Assembly (NCBI GenBank): GCA_016935615.1
Contig: JAFGQO010000161.1
Coordinates: 1-35,418, forward strand
Source: Bacteroidales bacterium
Lineage (GTDB): Bacteria > Bacteroidota > Bacteroidia > Bacteroidales > UBA10428
DNA: 35,418 bases
Direction: 5' to 3'
Shown: positions 8,945 through 17,186 of the stretch, piece by piece
How positions within the stretch are numbered: the first letter of the stretch is position 1
How the letters are laid out: every line of letters begins with the position of its first letter
Program-made: the position numbers and the translations under genes
Notes under the pieces: generated by a model
Seen by the model: the letters and a program-made list of their open reading frames with translations, nothing else
Told to the model about the DNA's origin: nothing
The model's database searches: none

Positions 8945-9283
8945 ATGGGAAAATTGATTGCGTATTGTGGTTTAAATTGTGCTGCTTGCGATGCAAGAAT
9001 AGCAACAATATCAAATGATAATGAATTGCGTACAAAGACAGCTGAAAAATGGATGGTTCAGTATAATGCACAAAGCATCACACCCGAAATGATCAATTGC
9101 ACCGGATGCAGAGAAGCCGGCATTAAAATCGGGCATTGTGAACAATGTGAAATAAGGAATTGTGTGCTGTCGAAAAACTTACAGACTTGTGCCGATTGCG
9201 ACATAATGGAGAGTTGTGCATTGCTGAAAAAAGTACACCAGTTTGCTCCTGAAGCACTGGAAAATCTGAAATCATTGAATTGA
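8945..9283 (+). CDS. DUF3795-family Cys-rich protein
   Basis: This small protein of 112 residues has a Cys pattern typical of DUF3795: 'AYCGLNCAACDA' near the N-terminus, 'INCTGCREAG', 'GHCEQCEIRNC', then 'TCADCDIMESC'. The pairs suggest one or two metal sites (zinc or iron-sulfur), but no member function is known to me. It has no signal peptide or membrane segment, so it is probably cytoplasmic. It stands alone between two gene-free stretches. Confidence 0.85.
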   Translation: MGKLIAYCGLNCAACDARIATISNDNELRTKTAEKWMVQYNAQSITPEMINCTGCREAGIKIGHCEQCEIRNCVLSKNLQTCADCDIMESCALLKKVHQFAPEALENLKSLN

Positions 9284-9291
9284 ATGTACTT

Positions 9292-9355
9292 CTTATTGGG
9301 AAAACATTTTCTTTTCATCATTTGGTTCGTGAAAATGAGAATGCCTGTCAATAAG
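9292..9355. repeat. Nested inverted repeat after DUF3795 gene
   Basis: CTTATTG (9292-9298) pairs with CAATAAG (9349-9355), and inside it CATTTTC (9305-9311) pairs with GAAAATG (9331-9337). Together they could fold as a long interrupted hairpin just after the stop at 9283. No T-run follows, so its role as a terminator is doubtful. The rest of the 250-base gap up to 9533 shows nothing else clear. Confidence 0.35.
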
Positions 9356-9533
9356 AGGTTATAGAAAACATTGGTTACTCAGTGGCATAGCAGCTACTAA
9401 GGTTATTTACTTTTTTGTATCTTGGTGAACAAAAACAGGGCCATATAACATCAACAACAGCTAATATCAGGAACATTGTACACCATATAGTAATACTATA
9501 AAACAATTGATCTAATAACCAATTTTATCTACT

Positions 9534-10142
9534 ATGAGAAAACTATTGACTATCCTGTTTATCCTCTTTATGATGATTTCAGGTCAATCCTTTGCACAGG
9601 GTCAGAAAGAGCAGACCAGCGCTCAGATTAAACCAGCCTTGCTGGTTATTGACATTCAGAATGCATACCTCCGTATGGTACCGGAAAGGGAAAAAGAGGT
9701 AGCTATGTACTATATCAATGGCTTAATTGAACTTTTCCGCAGTCATGGGTATCCGATAATAAGGATTTACCATCTCAATAAGGAAGATGGCCCGCAACCG
9801 GATACCGAACAGTTTGAATTTCCGGCTTCCGTATTGGTCAAACCCGAAGATCCCAAAATAATTAAAACCTATGGAGATGGTTTTAATAAAAGTGATTTGG
9901 ATAAAGTGATCAGGGAACAAGGAAGCAATACGCTATTTCTTTGTGGATTAAGTGCCGTAAGGTGTGTGTTGGCAACCTGGGTTGGTGCACAAAACTACGA
10001 TTACAGGGCCTTTCTGGTAAAAGATGCAATGATGAGTCATGATTCGGAATATACAAACAATGTGGAGGATATGTTCGATGCAGTGAGCTATGATGTAGTG
10101 AAACTAATCCTTGAAAATTCTGAAAAACAGGAAGTTGAATGA
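9534..10142 (+). CDS. Exported isochorismatase-family cysteine hydrolase
   Basis: The protein has 202 residues and starts with a clear signal peptide (MRKLLTILFILFMMISGQSF, cut after AQ/G). The mature part has the isochorismatase-like fold: 'ALLVIDIQNAYLRM' carries the catalytic Asp, a Lys precedes 'YGDGFNKSDLDKVI', and 'LFLCGLSAVRCVLATW' carries the nucleophile Cys. The family includes nicotinamidases, ureidoacrylate hydrolases and isochorismatases; the substrate cannot be told from sequence. Most relatives are cytoplasmic, so the signal peptide is notable. No pathway genes sit next to it. Confidence 0.85.
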   Translation: MRKLLTILFILFMMISGQSFAQGQKEQTSAQIKPALLVIDIQNAYLRMVPEREKEVAMYYINGLIELFRSHGYPIIRIYHLNKEDGPQPDTEQFEFPASVLVKPEDPKIIKTYGDGFNKSDLDKVIREQGSNTLFLCGLSAVRCVLATWVGAQNYDYRAFLVKDAMMSHDSEYTNNVEDMFDAVSYDVVKLILENSEKQEVE

Positions 10143-10309
10143 AGCTCCCCGCAGTGCTCCGTCGCACGCTGTCGCTGAAGCTTTAGCGTAGGCGCCAGAA
10201 GTTATGGTGCAAACGACAAACAGAAGGGGTATCTTCATTTGGTTTTTATCAAAACCGCCTCAAGAGGCTGGGTATTTACCATCGCTCCCGCTTTCAGCGG
10301 CATAAATTC

Positions 10310-10334
10310 AATTGTGCCCAGAACAGGACTCGAA
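10310..10334 (-). repeat. Direct repeat of tRNA-Leu(CAG) 3' end, att-like
   Basis: These 25 bases are identical to 10481-10505, which covers the last 20 bases of the tRNA-Leu(CAG) gene and 5 bases beyond. The copies are in direct orientation, 171 bases apart, and similarity stops after the repeat. Duplicated tRNA 3' ends are the classic trace of tyrosine-recombinase integration, but no integrase is in the window. A broken second tRNA copy is the alternative. Confidence 0.7.
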
Positions 10335-10337
10335 TGC

Positions 10338-10374
10338 CGAAATTCCAAAAATCTCTGATTTTTATTGAATTTCG
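10338..10374. repeat. Stem-loop, first of a pair
   Basis: CGAAATTC pairs with GAATTTCG and AAAAATC pairs with GATTTTT, with a C against ATT bulge and a TCT loop. This is about 15 base pairs in 37 bases, starting 4 bases after the tRNA-end repeat. Confidence 0.65.
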
Positions 10375-10382
10375 AGCACCCT

Positions 10383-10437
10383 CGAAAAATCACAGAAATC
10401 ATTTCTTCTCAAAGAAGAAAGAATTTCTTATTTTTCG
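10383..10437. repeat. Long stem-loop, second of a pair
   Basis: Three stacked perfect segments: CGAAAAAT with ATTTTTCG, AGAAAT with ATTTCT, and TTTCTTC with GAAGAAA, with short internal mismatches and a 5-base loop. That is 21 base pairs in 55 bases. It lies downstream of the minus-strand tRNA genes, so it could also affect the end of their transcript, although no good U-run follows on that strand. Confidence 0.65.
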
Positions 10438-10485
10438 GGGCCTGCACTGTTTCTGCACTTTTTTCATTTCCTTGCTTTAAAATTG

Positions 10486-10569
10486 TGCCCAGAACAGGAC
10501 TCGAACCTGCACGTACTTGCATACACTAGTCCCTGAAACTAGCGCGTCTACCAATTCCGCCATCTGGGC
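10486..10569 (-). tRNA. tRNA-Leu (anticodon CAG)
   Basis: This 84-base class II tRNA has acceptor stem GCCCAGA paired with TCTGGGC, discriminator A, D-arm region 'GGCGGAATTGGTAGACGCG', anticodon stem CTAGT/ACTAG with loop TTCAGGG (anticodon CAG, reading CUG), a variable arm and T-loop GTTCGAGTC. CCA is not encoded. Its 3' end is duplicated at 10310-10334 and 15 bases of its 5' part recur inverted at 10637-10651. Confidence 0.95.
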
Positions 10570-10636
10570 TCTATAGTAAATAACTATTTATAGTTTTTTT
10601 CAATCTTTTTCTTTTTATGCTCTCTCTCTTCTTTCT

Positions 10637-10651
10637 CAGATGGCGGAATTG
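10637..10651 (+). other. Fragment of tRNA-Leu 5' region, inverted
   Basis: CAGATGGCGGAATTG matches residues 4-18 of the tRNA-Leu(CAG) gene but lies on the opposite strand (pairing partner 10552-10566). The match ends abruptly on both sides. It looks like a leftover of a rearrangement, or it could form a stem with the tRNA gene across about 70 bases. Confidence 0.45.
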
Positions 10652-10786
10652 TCAACCCTGCATCCCGGCCCCTCCCTAAAATGCTCCGCCGCAGCATTTC
10701 TTTACGGTCGGACCAGTTCAGAGTGAGTGCGAGTATTGAGTTTTTAGAACATAACTCTTGTTCAATACCATACTCTTGCTCCTTTG

Positions 10787-10871
10787 TGCCCAGGACAGGA
10801 TTTGAACCTGCACACCCTAAACGGGCGCCAGCCCCTCAAGCTGGTGTGTCTACCAGTTTCACCACCTGGGC
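10787..10871 (-). tRNA. tRNA-Leu (anticodon GAG)
   Basis: This 85-base class II tRNA has acceptor stem GCCCAGG paired with CCTGGGC, discriminator A, D-arm 'GGTGAAACTGGTAGACACA', anticodon stem CCAGC/GCTGG with loop TTGAGGG (anticodon GAG, reading CUC/CUU), a variable arm and T-loop GTTCAAATC. CCA is not encoded. It is upstream of the CAG gene on the same strand, 217 bases away, and they may share a promoter. Confidence 0.95.
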
Positions 10872-10912
10872 TAGTTCAGTGTGAGTTCTGAGTTTTTAGG
10901 CCATCAGAATAC

Positions 10913-10933
10913 AACCCTAAACTCTAAATTCTA
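10913..10933. repeat. Heptamer repeat, 3 units
   Basis: AACCCTA-AACTCTA-AATTCTA, the same 7-base word as the longer array at 12273-12314. The sequence around it carries related 'gagtttt' words. Confidence 0.5.
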
Positions 10934-10983
10934 TAGAGTGTGCAAATATATAATTATCTGAAGAGATCAACAATACAAAAAAT

Positions 10984-11014
10984 AAAAAGCCGGATGATTT
11001 CAATAACATCCGGC
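10984..11014 (-). terminator. Rho-independent terminator of PKD lipoprotein gene
   Basis: GCCGGATG (10989-10996) pairs perfectly with CATCCGGC (11007-11014) across a 10-base loop. On the minus strand five Us plus a further U-rich stretch follow. It lies 35 bases after the stop of the PKD-domain gene. Confidence 0.85.
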
Positions 11015-11048
11015 CCGGAATATTGACGTATACGTTTGATACCCCAGA

Positions 11049-11996
11049 TTATTTGGATACGTCTGATATTAATAACGAACGGCGTTTGCTGTTTATTTTA
11101 TTAAACTCATCTTTATTTTTTCTTCCCAGCTTATGAGCTTCAGGCGGATAATAATCAGCCCAGGCTAAAAAAGAGTTGAACTGAAAAGGTACAAGTTGCT
11201 GTGTGGTAATATAAGATGGATCCCAATCACGAATTGCATAATTATCATATAATTCATTGTAGACATCAACATAATAACGTTGAGGCTGCAAACCAAGAAA
11301 TGTAATAACACCATCGTTGTCGGTATATCCCTCTGCGACAAGATTTGTTTCGTAATCCCAGTCACTTAATGACGGATATAATCTGACTCGTGCATCGGGT
11401 ACAATGTATACAATAATTTCCTGTTCATTCCACTCAGCAACCGTAATTTCAAGCACAGTATAGAAAACTTCAATAGTTTGAGTTGCAGTACTATACGAGC
11501 CATCACTGTACGTAGCTGTAAGAGTAACAGTATAATAACCCTCTGAAACATACACATGAGTCGGACTGTATATATTGCTTGATGTGCCATCACCAAAGTT
11601 CCAATGATAAGAAACAGCCCCCGTTGAGAGATTTGTAAATGTAACTTGTTCATTTGGCTGAACAAATTTTTTATCGACGATAAAGTCAGCTCCGGAATAA
11701 AACACTTCGATAGTCATTGTAGCCATATCCCGGTGTCCGTCACTTGAATTAGCGGTAAGCGTGACTTCAAAAATACCTTCGAATGTATATACATGTGTCG
11801 GATTTGGGATATTGGTAATAGTGCCATCTCCAAAATCCCATTGGAAGGATGAAGCCCTTTCTGAAAGATTAGTGAATGAGATCATTTCATAGGGTTGTAC
11901 ATACCTTCTGTCCACGATAAAGTCAGCATAAGGATGAACTTCACAACTAACCCAGAAAACACTTAAAATGCCTAATAAAATAATTATCCTCTTCAT
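11049..11996 (-). CDS. Lipoprotein with two PKD domains
   Basis: The protein has 315 residues. A lipoprotein signal (MKRIIILLGILSVFWVSC) gives Cys18 as the lipidated residue. Two PKD domains of about 79 residues follow in tandem, each starting 'ADFIVD' and holding 'F.WDFGDGT/YHWNFGDGT', '.P.HVY...G.Y.VTLTA' and 'ATQTIEVFY'. They are similar enough to be a recent internal duplication. The C-terminal part of about 120 residues has a carboxypeptidase-regulatory-like look ('ARVRLYPSLSDWD', 'GVITFLGLQPQRYYVDVYN'). PKD domains mostly mediate protein or carbohydrate contacts at the cell surface. No enzyme domain is present. Confidence 0.88.
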   Translation of the reverse strand: MKRIIILLGILSVFWVSCEVHPYADFIVDRRYVQPYEMISFTNLSERASSFQWDFGDGTITNIPNPTHVYTFEGIFEVTLTANSSDGHRDMATMTIEVFYSGADFIVDKKFVQPNEQVTFTNLSTGAVSYHWNFGDGTSSNIYSPTHVYVSEGYYTVTLTATYSDGSYSTATQTIEVFYTVLEITVAEWNEQEIIVYIVPDARVRLYPSLSDWDYETNLVAEGYTDNDGVITFLGLQPQRYYVDVYNELYDNYAIRDWDPSYITTQQLVPFQFNSFLAWADYYPPEAHKLGRKNKDEFNKINSKRRSLLISDVSK

Positions 11997-12272
11997 GGCT
12001 TTAACTTTTTGTATATTATATAAAATTCAAATGTTGTGCCAAAAAAAATATTCATGCAGAATAAATTTAATAATTATTCTTTATTTATATGATAATCATA
12101 AGGTTGACTCGTTGTATTTCTGATGAATTGGCGATCCGTGAATCGTGATTTGTGATCGGTTTGTCAACTACTCAACTAATCAACAAACTCTAAACTTATC
12201 ATCTTCTTACTTTCTCACTTTCTCACACTCTCATCTTCAGTTCCCCGACTTCTGTCTTCCGTCTTTCGTTAA

Positions 12273-12314
12273 AACTCAAAACTCTAAACTCTAAACTCTG
12301 AACTCTAAACTTTC
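12273..12314. repeat. Tandem heptamer repeat, 6 units
   Basis: Six 7-base units in exact phase: AACTCAA, AACTCTA twice, AACTCTG, AACTCTA, AACTTTC. One further unit is at 12186-12192. The gene-free stretch 11997-12324 otherwise holds 'gtgaatcgtgatttgtgat' words (about 12136) and pyrimidine-rich 'tttctcac' words. No gene is seen in it. The array lies next to the stop of the DPP-IV-like gene. Confidence 0.7.
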
Positions 12315-12324
12315 AAACCTTGAT

Positions 12325-14505
12325 TTACAATGTATTAAGTATATAATCAGTCATACGCTTATAGAGATGATAGGTTGTGTTTCCACCGTAAATAAAGTGA
12401 TTTTTATTGGGATAGAATTGTATATCGAATTGTTTGTTGGCTTTCACCAACTCGTTGATCAACATGGCTGAATTCTGGAAGTGAACATTATCGTCTGCCA
12501 TTCCGTGGACAAGCAATAATTTTCCCTTCAGTCTGTCAACAAAATTCAGGGGAGAATTTTGATCATAACCTTCGGAATTGTCTTCCGGCTTTCGCAAAAA
12601 CCGTTCGGTATAGATTGTGTCATAATAGCGCCAACTCGTTACGGGAGCTACTGCAATGCCCATTTTAAACTTATCATTTCCCTTCATCAGACACAATAAA
12701 CTCATATAACCTCCATAACTCCAACCAAATATTCCGATCCTGTCTGTATCCACATAGGATAATTCTGATAAATATTCTGCCAGATAAATCTGATCTTCTG
12801 TTTCAAGCTTTCCCAACTGCAGGTAAGTAGACTTTTTAAACTCCTCACCCCTCCCATCAGTTCCTCTGTTGTCAACACATACAATAATGTATCCTTTTTG
12901 TGCAAGAAGCTGAAACCATGGCAACCGATAGTTCCATTCATCAAGCACTACTTGTGATTCAGGACCACCGTAAACATATATTAATACAGGATATTTCTTT
13001 CCTCTGTTAAAATTTGATGGCAGTATTTTATATCCGTTCAGCAATACACCATGTTCAGGTCTGAAAGAAAAAAACTCTTTTTCAATAAAATCAAATTGCC
13101 TGATGATTCTTTTTAACCCTGCATTATCCTCAAGAGTTCTGATCACCTTTCCTTCTCCATTATATATTGTATATTCATAAGGAGTATTCGCATCCGAATG
13201 AACAAGCAAATAATAACTGAAATCAGAATTGAATTGAATCAAATTCACTCCTTTTTTTGGGGATATTTTTGTTTTCGCACCTCCATCAAGATCCACAGAA
13301 TAAATATGTCTTTCAAGGGGCGATACTTCTGTAGAAGAGTAGTAAACTGTTCTGCTCTTTTCATCAATTCCATAAAATCGATCAAGTTCCCATTTCCCTT
13401 TGGTTACCTGGTTAATTAATGTTCCGTCTGTTTTGTATTGATAGAGGTGCATAAATCCATCTTTCTCACTCATTATCAGAGCTCTATTGCCTGAGTCGAA
13501 GAATGTGACAAAATCGTCCGTACACTCCGAGATATATTTTGCATTGCTTTCCCTATAGAAAATTTTCGATACTCCGGCAGAAATATCCAGGAGATGAATT
13601 TTGATTTCATTCTGAAGTCGGTTTAACTCAACAACGCATAACTCCTTTGAGTTTGGCAACCATTTTATTCTGGGTATGTAATTTTCTTCGCTCTCTCCTA
13701 AATTCATTTTTTTTTCAGAACCACTAACTATATCATAAACATAAATGTCTGCCCGTGCATTTTTTTCTCCCGCCTTCGGATACTTATAGGTAAACCATTC
13801 AGGATATAAATTTTCGTATAATGTCAGATTGAACTCCTTTACGTTGCTTTCATCGAATTTATAAAAAGCTATCTTCCTACTGTCAGGTGACCAGTAATGA
13901 CCTGTTGTAAGAGTAAATTCTTCTTCATATACCCAATCTGGCATACCATTGATAATTGAGTTCAAAAGGCCATCAGAAGTAACTTTTGTAATACTATTTG
14001 TTTCAATATTTTTTATATACAGGTCATTCCTGTATACAAATGATACATTTTGTCCATCGGGAGAAATGGTTGCCAGTTGTTGTTCTCCTCCGGAATAAAC
14101 AGGCACAAGATTTTTATCATCCCGTTGAAAAATATAATAATTCGATGAAAAAGAATGCCTGAATATTTCTTTTCGTTCCGAAGTCAGAAGAATAACAGAT
14201 TCATCATCATTGAAACTGAAATCAGTAATAACTGGTATTTCTGATCCATAGAACATATCAGGAGAAAAAATTGTATCCCGCATTTTTCCTGTCAGGTAAT
14301 CGCAAATCACAATATACCCTGAGTTTTCCAGAATTGCATAATAGTCTCCGTCATTCATTGGTTGCATACTTTCAATATCAGAAGGAACAAACACTCTATC
14401 CAGAAAAATCTGTTCCAGTGTTATCTTATCAGAACCGGATGCCGGATCGAAAACAAGATGCAAAAAAAGAAAAGAACAAAACAAACCGCAAACATGTTGT
14501 TTCAT
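12325..14505 (-). CDS. Dipeptidyl peptidase IV-like serine peptidase (S9B)
   Basis: The start is taken at the ATG at 14505 (MKQHVCGLF), where a signal peptide begins; a TTG nine codons upstream is less likely. The product has 726 residues, the usual DPP-IV size. Residues of about 90-450 form the beta-propeller DPPIV_N domain, including the conserved 'NGMPDWVYEEEF' loop that binds the substrate N-terminus. The C-terminal alpha/beta hydrolase has Ser596 in 'GWSYGGY', Asp671/672 in 'HGMADDNVHF' and His703 in 'NKNHFI', so the triad is intact. It should cut Xaa-Pro or Xaa-Ala dipeptides from peptides in the periplasm. It is divergent from thrS. Confidence 0.92.
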   Translation of the reverse strand: MKQHVCGLFCSFLFLHLVFDPASGSDKITLEQIFLDRVFVPSDIESMQPMNDGDYYAILENSGYIVICDYLTGKMRDTIFSPDMFYGSEIPVITDFSFNDDESVILLTSERKEIFRHSFSSNYYIFQRDDKNLVPVYSGGEQQLATISPDGQNVSFVYRNDLYIKNIETNSITKVTSDGLLNSIINGMPDWVYEEEFTLTTGHYWSPDSRKIAFYKFDESNVKEFNLTLYENLYPEWFTYKYPKAGEKNARADIYVYDIVSGSEKKMNLGESEENYIPRIKWLPNSKELCVVELNRLQNEIKIHLLDISAGVSKIFYRESNAKYISECTDDFVTFFDSGNRALIMSEKDGFMHLYQYKTDGTLINQVTKGKWELDRFYGIDEKSRTVYYSSTEVSPLERHIYSVDLDGGAKTKISPKKGVNLIQFNSDFSYYLLVHSDANTPYEYTIYNGEGKVIRTLEDNAGLKRIIRQFDFIEKEFFSFRPEHGVLLNGYKILPSNFNRGKKYPVLIYVYGGPESQVVLDEWNYRLPWFQLLAQKGYIIVCVDNRGTDGRGEEFKKSTYLQLGKLETEDQIYLAEYLSELSYVDTDRIGIFGWSYGGYMSLLCLMKGNDKFKMGIAVAPVTSWRYYDTIYTERFLRKPEDNSEGYDQNSPLNFVDRLKGKLLLVHGMADDNVHFQNSAMLINELVKANKQFDIQFYPNKNHFIYGGNTTYHLYKRMTDYILNTL

Positions 14506-14574
14506 ATACAATAAATTTTTACTTGAAAGCAATTAAGCTATGCATCAAAGGATCATATTCTGTAGTAGAATTTA

Positions 14575-14582
14575 TATCTTTG
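14575..14582 (+). promoter_or_regulatory. Candidate -7 promoter element for thrS operon
   Basis: TATCTTTG fits the Bacteroidota -7 consensus TAnnTTTG exactly and lies 31 bases before the thrS ATG. A clear -33 TTTG is not seen at the usual distance. Confidence 0.5.
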
Positions 14583-14613
14583 CTAGCCATTTTAGTTATT
14601 TAAAATAAAACTA

Positions 14614-16557
14614 ATGATAAAAATTACATTTCCCGATAAATCTGTTAAAGAATATCAGAAGGGTGTAACAGGTATGGAAATTGCTGAAAACATTAGTAAT
14701 AGTCTTGCACGAGAGATTTGTTCAGTGAGTGTAAATAATGAGATCTGGGATATTACAAGGCCAATACAATCAGACGCAAGCATCAAGCTTCATAAATTTG
14801 ATGATCCGGAAGGGAAACATGCATTCTGGCATTCTTCTGCTCATTTAATGGCTGAAGCGATTGAAACCCTTTATCCGGGTACAAAATTCGGGATTGGTCC
14901 TGCCATTGAAAATGGTTTTTATTACGATATTGATCCGGGTGATGGAATTACAATTAGCGATTCCGATTTGCCAAAGATCGAAAACAAGATGAAAGAACTC
15001 TCTCAACAAAAAAATAACTATATAAGAGAAGAGATCAGTAAAAAGGAAGTTGAAGATCTATTCAGAAAAAAAGGCGATGAATACAAACTTGAGCTGATCA
15101 ATGAATTGGAAGACGGTACAATTTCCGTATACAGGCATGGGAATTTTACTGACTTATGCCGTGGTCCTCACCTTCCGAATACAAGCTATATCAAAGCAAT
15201 TAAACTACTAAGTGTTGCAGGTGCATATTGGCGGGGAGACGAAAAAAGGAAACAACTCACACGGATCTATGGCATTACTTTCCCAAAGCAAAAAATGCTC
15301 GACGATTACCTGGAATTACTTGAGGAATCAAAAGCAAGAGATCACAGGAAAATAGGCAAAGAGCTGGAGTTATTTACATTTTCTCAAACTGTCGGACTCG
15401 GATTGCCACTCTGGTTGCCAAAGGGTACTGCATTACGGGAACGACTTCAGGAATTCTTAAAAAAAGTGCAGCGTAAATATGGATACGAACAGGTAATGAC
15501 GCCTCATATTGGTCAAAAAGAACTATATACTACTTCGGGCCATTATGAAAAATACGGGAAAAATTCGTTCCAACCCATTCATACCCCCCAAAAAGGTGAA
15601 GAATACTTACTGAAACCCATGAACTGCCCTCATCATTGTGAAATTTATAAAAGCAAACCCCATTCCTACAGAGATCTTCCTGTAAGAATGGCTGAATTTG
15701 GGACCGTATACAGATACGAACAAAGTGGTGAATTGCATGGCTTGACAAGAGTCAGGGGATTTACCCAGGATGATGCACATATTTTCTGTCGTCCCGATCA
15801 GTTGAAGGATGAATTCAAGAAAGTTATTGATATTATACTCTATATTTTCAGAGTCCTGGATTTTGCTGATTTTACTACGCAAATATCACTCAGAGACAAA
15901 AAGGATAAAGAGAAATATATCGGAACTGACGAGAACTGGGAAAAAGCAGAAAAAGCTATCCTTGAAGCCAGCAAAGAAAAGGGTTTAAAAACCATCATAG
16001 AATATGGTGAAGCCGCTTTTTACGGACCAAAACTGGATTTTATGGTAAAAGATGCTTTGGGGAGAAACTGGCAACTGGGCACTATACAGGTAGATTATAA
16101 TCTTCCTGACAGATTTGAGCTTGAGTATATTGGAAGTGATGATAAGAAACACAGGCCTGTAATGATTCACAGGGCTCCTTTTGGATCCATGGAACGTTTT
16201 GTGGCCGTGCTTATTGAACATACGGCAGGAAAATTTCCACTATGGCTGACACCTGATCAGGCAATTGTGCTTCCTATAAGTGAAAAATTCCATGATTATG
16301 CTGAAAAAGTTTTAAATTTTCTAAATAATTCCGATATTCGCACCCTGATTGACACAAGGAATGAAAAAATAGGTAAAAAGATCAGGGAGAGTGAGTTAAA
16401 GAGAATTCCTTATCTTCTGATCATCGGCGAAAAAGAGGCATCGGAAGGCACTGTTGCAGTAAGAAAACAAGGTGAAGGAGATCAGGGTGCAATGAAACTC
16501 GATAAATTCGCCGATTTTATTAAAAAAGAAGTTAAAAAGCAAACAGCTGAGATATAA
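14614..16557 (+). CDS. thrS: Threonyl-tRNA synthetase
   Basis: Charges tRNA-Thr with threonine in the cytoplasm and edits Ser-tRNA-Thr. The 647 residues have the full bacterial layout: TGS domain (about 1-60, '[20 protein letters not shown]'), editing/SAD domain with '[10 protein letters not shown]' and '[16 protein letters not shown]', class II catalytic core with '[10 protein letters not shown]' (zinc ligands Cys and His), '[23 protein letters not shown]' (motif 2) and 'APFGSMERF' (motif 3), and the C-terminal anticodon-binding domain. It heads a plus-strand block followed by infC, rpmI and rplT, a gene order found in many bacteria. Confidence 0.97.
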   Translation: MIKITFPDKSVKEYQKGVTGMEIAENISNSLAREICSVSVNNEIWDITRPIQSDASIKLHKFDDPEGKHAFWHSSAHLMAEAIETLYPGTKFGIGPAIENGFYYDIDPGDGITISDSDLPKIENKMKELSQQKNNYIREEISKKEVEDLFRKKGDEYKLELINELEDGTISVYRHGNFTDLCRGPHLPNTSYIKAIKLLSVAGAYWRGDEKRKQLTRIYGITFPKQKMLDDYLELLEESKARDHRKIGKELELFTFSQTVGLGLPLWLPKGTALRERLQEFLKKVQRKYGYEQVMTPHIGQKELYTTSGHYEKYGKNSFQPIHTPQKGEEYLLKPMNCPHHCEIYKSKPHSYRDLPVRMAEFGTVYRYEQSGELHGLTRVRGFTQDDAHIFCRPDQLKDEFKKVIDIILYIFRVLDFADFTTQISLRDKKDKEKYIGTDENWEKAEKAILEASKEKGLKTIIEYGEAAFYGPKLDFMVKDALGRNWQLGTIQVDYNLPDRFELEYIGSDDKKHRPVMIHRAPFGSMERFVAVLIEHTAGKFPLWLTPDQAIVLPISEKFHDYAEKVLNFLNNSDIRTLIDTRNEKIGKKIRESELKRIPYLLIIGEKEASEGTVAVRKQGEGDQGAMKLDKFADFIKKEVKKQTAEI

Positions 16558-16576
16558 TTTAAGTTTAACTAATATC

Positions 16577-16582
16577 GGGAGG
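16577..16582 (+). promoter_or_regulatory. Shine-Dalgarno site setting the ATA start of infC
   Basis: GGGAGG lies 8 bases before the ATA at 16591. Strong Shine-Dalgarno sites are rare in this window, so this one is good evidence for the non-standard start. Confidence 0.7.
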
Positions 16583-16590
16583 ATAAAACT

Positions 16591-17160
16591 ATAGCAGGAC
16601 CAAGTTACAAAAGAGGTGGTTTCAGACCCAGAGAACAAGCACCTCAGTTTGCAATTAATGAGAGAATTAGAGCCAAATCGGTAAGGGTTGTCGGAGATAA
16701 TCTTAAAAATCCCGGCGTATATTCAATTGAAGAAGCACTAAGGATTGCTGACGAAATGGAATTGGATCTGGTAGAAATATCTCCAAATGCTGACCCTCCT
16801 GTTTGTAAAATAATAGATTACCAGAAGTTTCTTTATCAACAGAAAAAGAAACAGAAGGAACTAAAAGCCAAAACAACCAAAGTAGTAGTAAAAGAAATAC
16901 GTTTTGGCCCGCATACGGATGAGCACGATTACAATTTCAAACTCAGACATGCGCAAAGGTTCCTCGAGGACGGAGCAAAGGTTAAAGCTTACGTCTTTTT
17001 TAAAGGACGTACAATTATTTACAAAGAAGATGGAGAGATATTGTTGCTAAGACTTGCACAAGATCTGGAGGATTTTGGCAAACTGGAACAAATGCCAAAG
17101 CTTGAAGGGAAAAGAATGATCATAATTCTATCTCCAAAAACAACAAAGAAGAAAAAATAG
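16591..17160 (+). CDS. infC: Translation initiation factor IF-3 (ATA start)
   Basis: IF-3 binds the 30S subunit, blocks early 50S joining and checks the start codon. The first ATG in frame (16756) would drop most of the N-terminal domain, including '[16 protein letters not shown]'. The homologous frame stays open back to a stop at 16570, and no ATG, GTG or TTG lies there. The only sensible start is ATA at 16591, 8 bases after GGGAGG, giving 189 residues, (M)[10 protein letters not shown]..., a normal IF-3 length. The C-terminal domain has '[40 protein letters not shown]'. In E. coli the near-cognate AUU start makes infC self-repressed by IF-3; ATA here probably does the same. It lies 33 bases after thrS. 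Confidence 0.93.
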   Translation: MAGPSYKRGGFRPREQAPQFAINERIRAKSVRVVGDNLKNPGVYSIEEALRIADEMELDLVEISPNADPPVCKIIDYQKFLYQQKKKQKELKAKTTKVVVKEIRFGPHTDEHDYNFKLRHAQRFLEDGAKVKAYVFFKGRTIIYKEDGEILLLRLAQDLEDFGKLEQMPKLEGKRMIIILSPKTTKKKK

Positions 17161-17186
17161 ATACTAACATAGAAAAAAGAGTTAAA

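Larger units (their letters stand above)
10143..10485. other. Gene-free stretch with tRNA 3'-end copy and hairpin insert
   Basis: No protein gene is seen. The first part (10143-10309) has short imperfect hairpins, including GCCTC-aa-GAGGC near 10257. From 10310 it holds a second copy of the tRNA-Leu 3' end, followed by two strong stem-loops (10338-10374 and 10383-10437), and then AT-rich sequence up to the real tRNA. Confidence 0.6.

Noticed and set aside
10681-10884. Open frame across the tRNA-Leu(GAG) gene
   Set aside because: It overlaps a clear tRNA gene in antisense and has no protein features.
14533-14613. Leader before thrS, considered for a T-box or other riboswitch
   Set aside because: It is only about 80 bases long, with no specifier-type hairpin or antiterminator; a simple promoter explains it.
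16756-17160. infC starting at the first ATG
   Set aside because: This would delete most of the conserved IF-3 N-terminal domain, which is encoded in frame upstream from the ATA at 16591.
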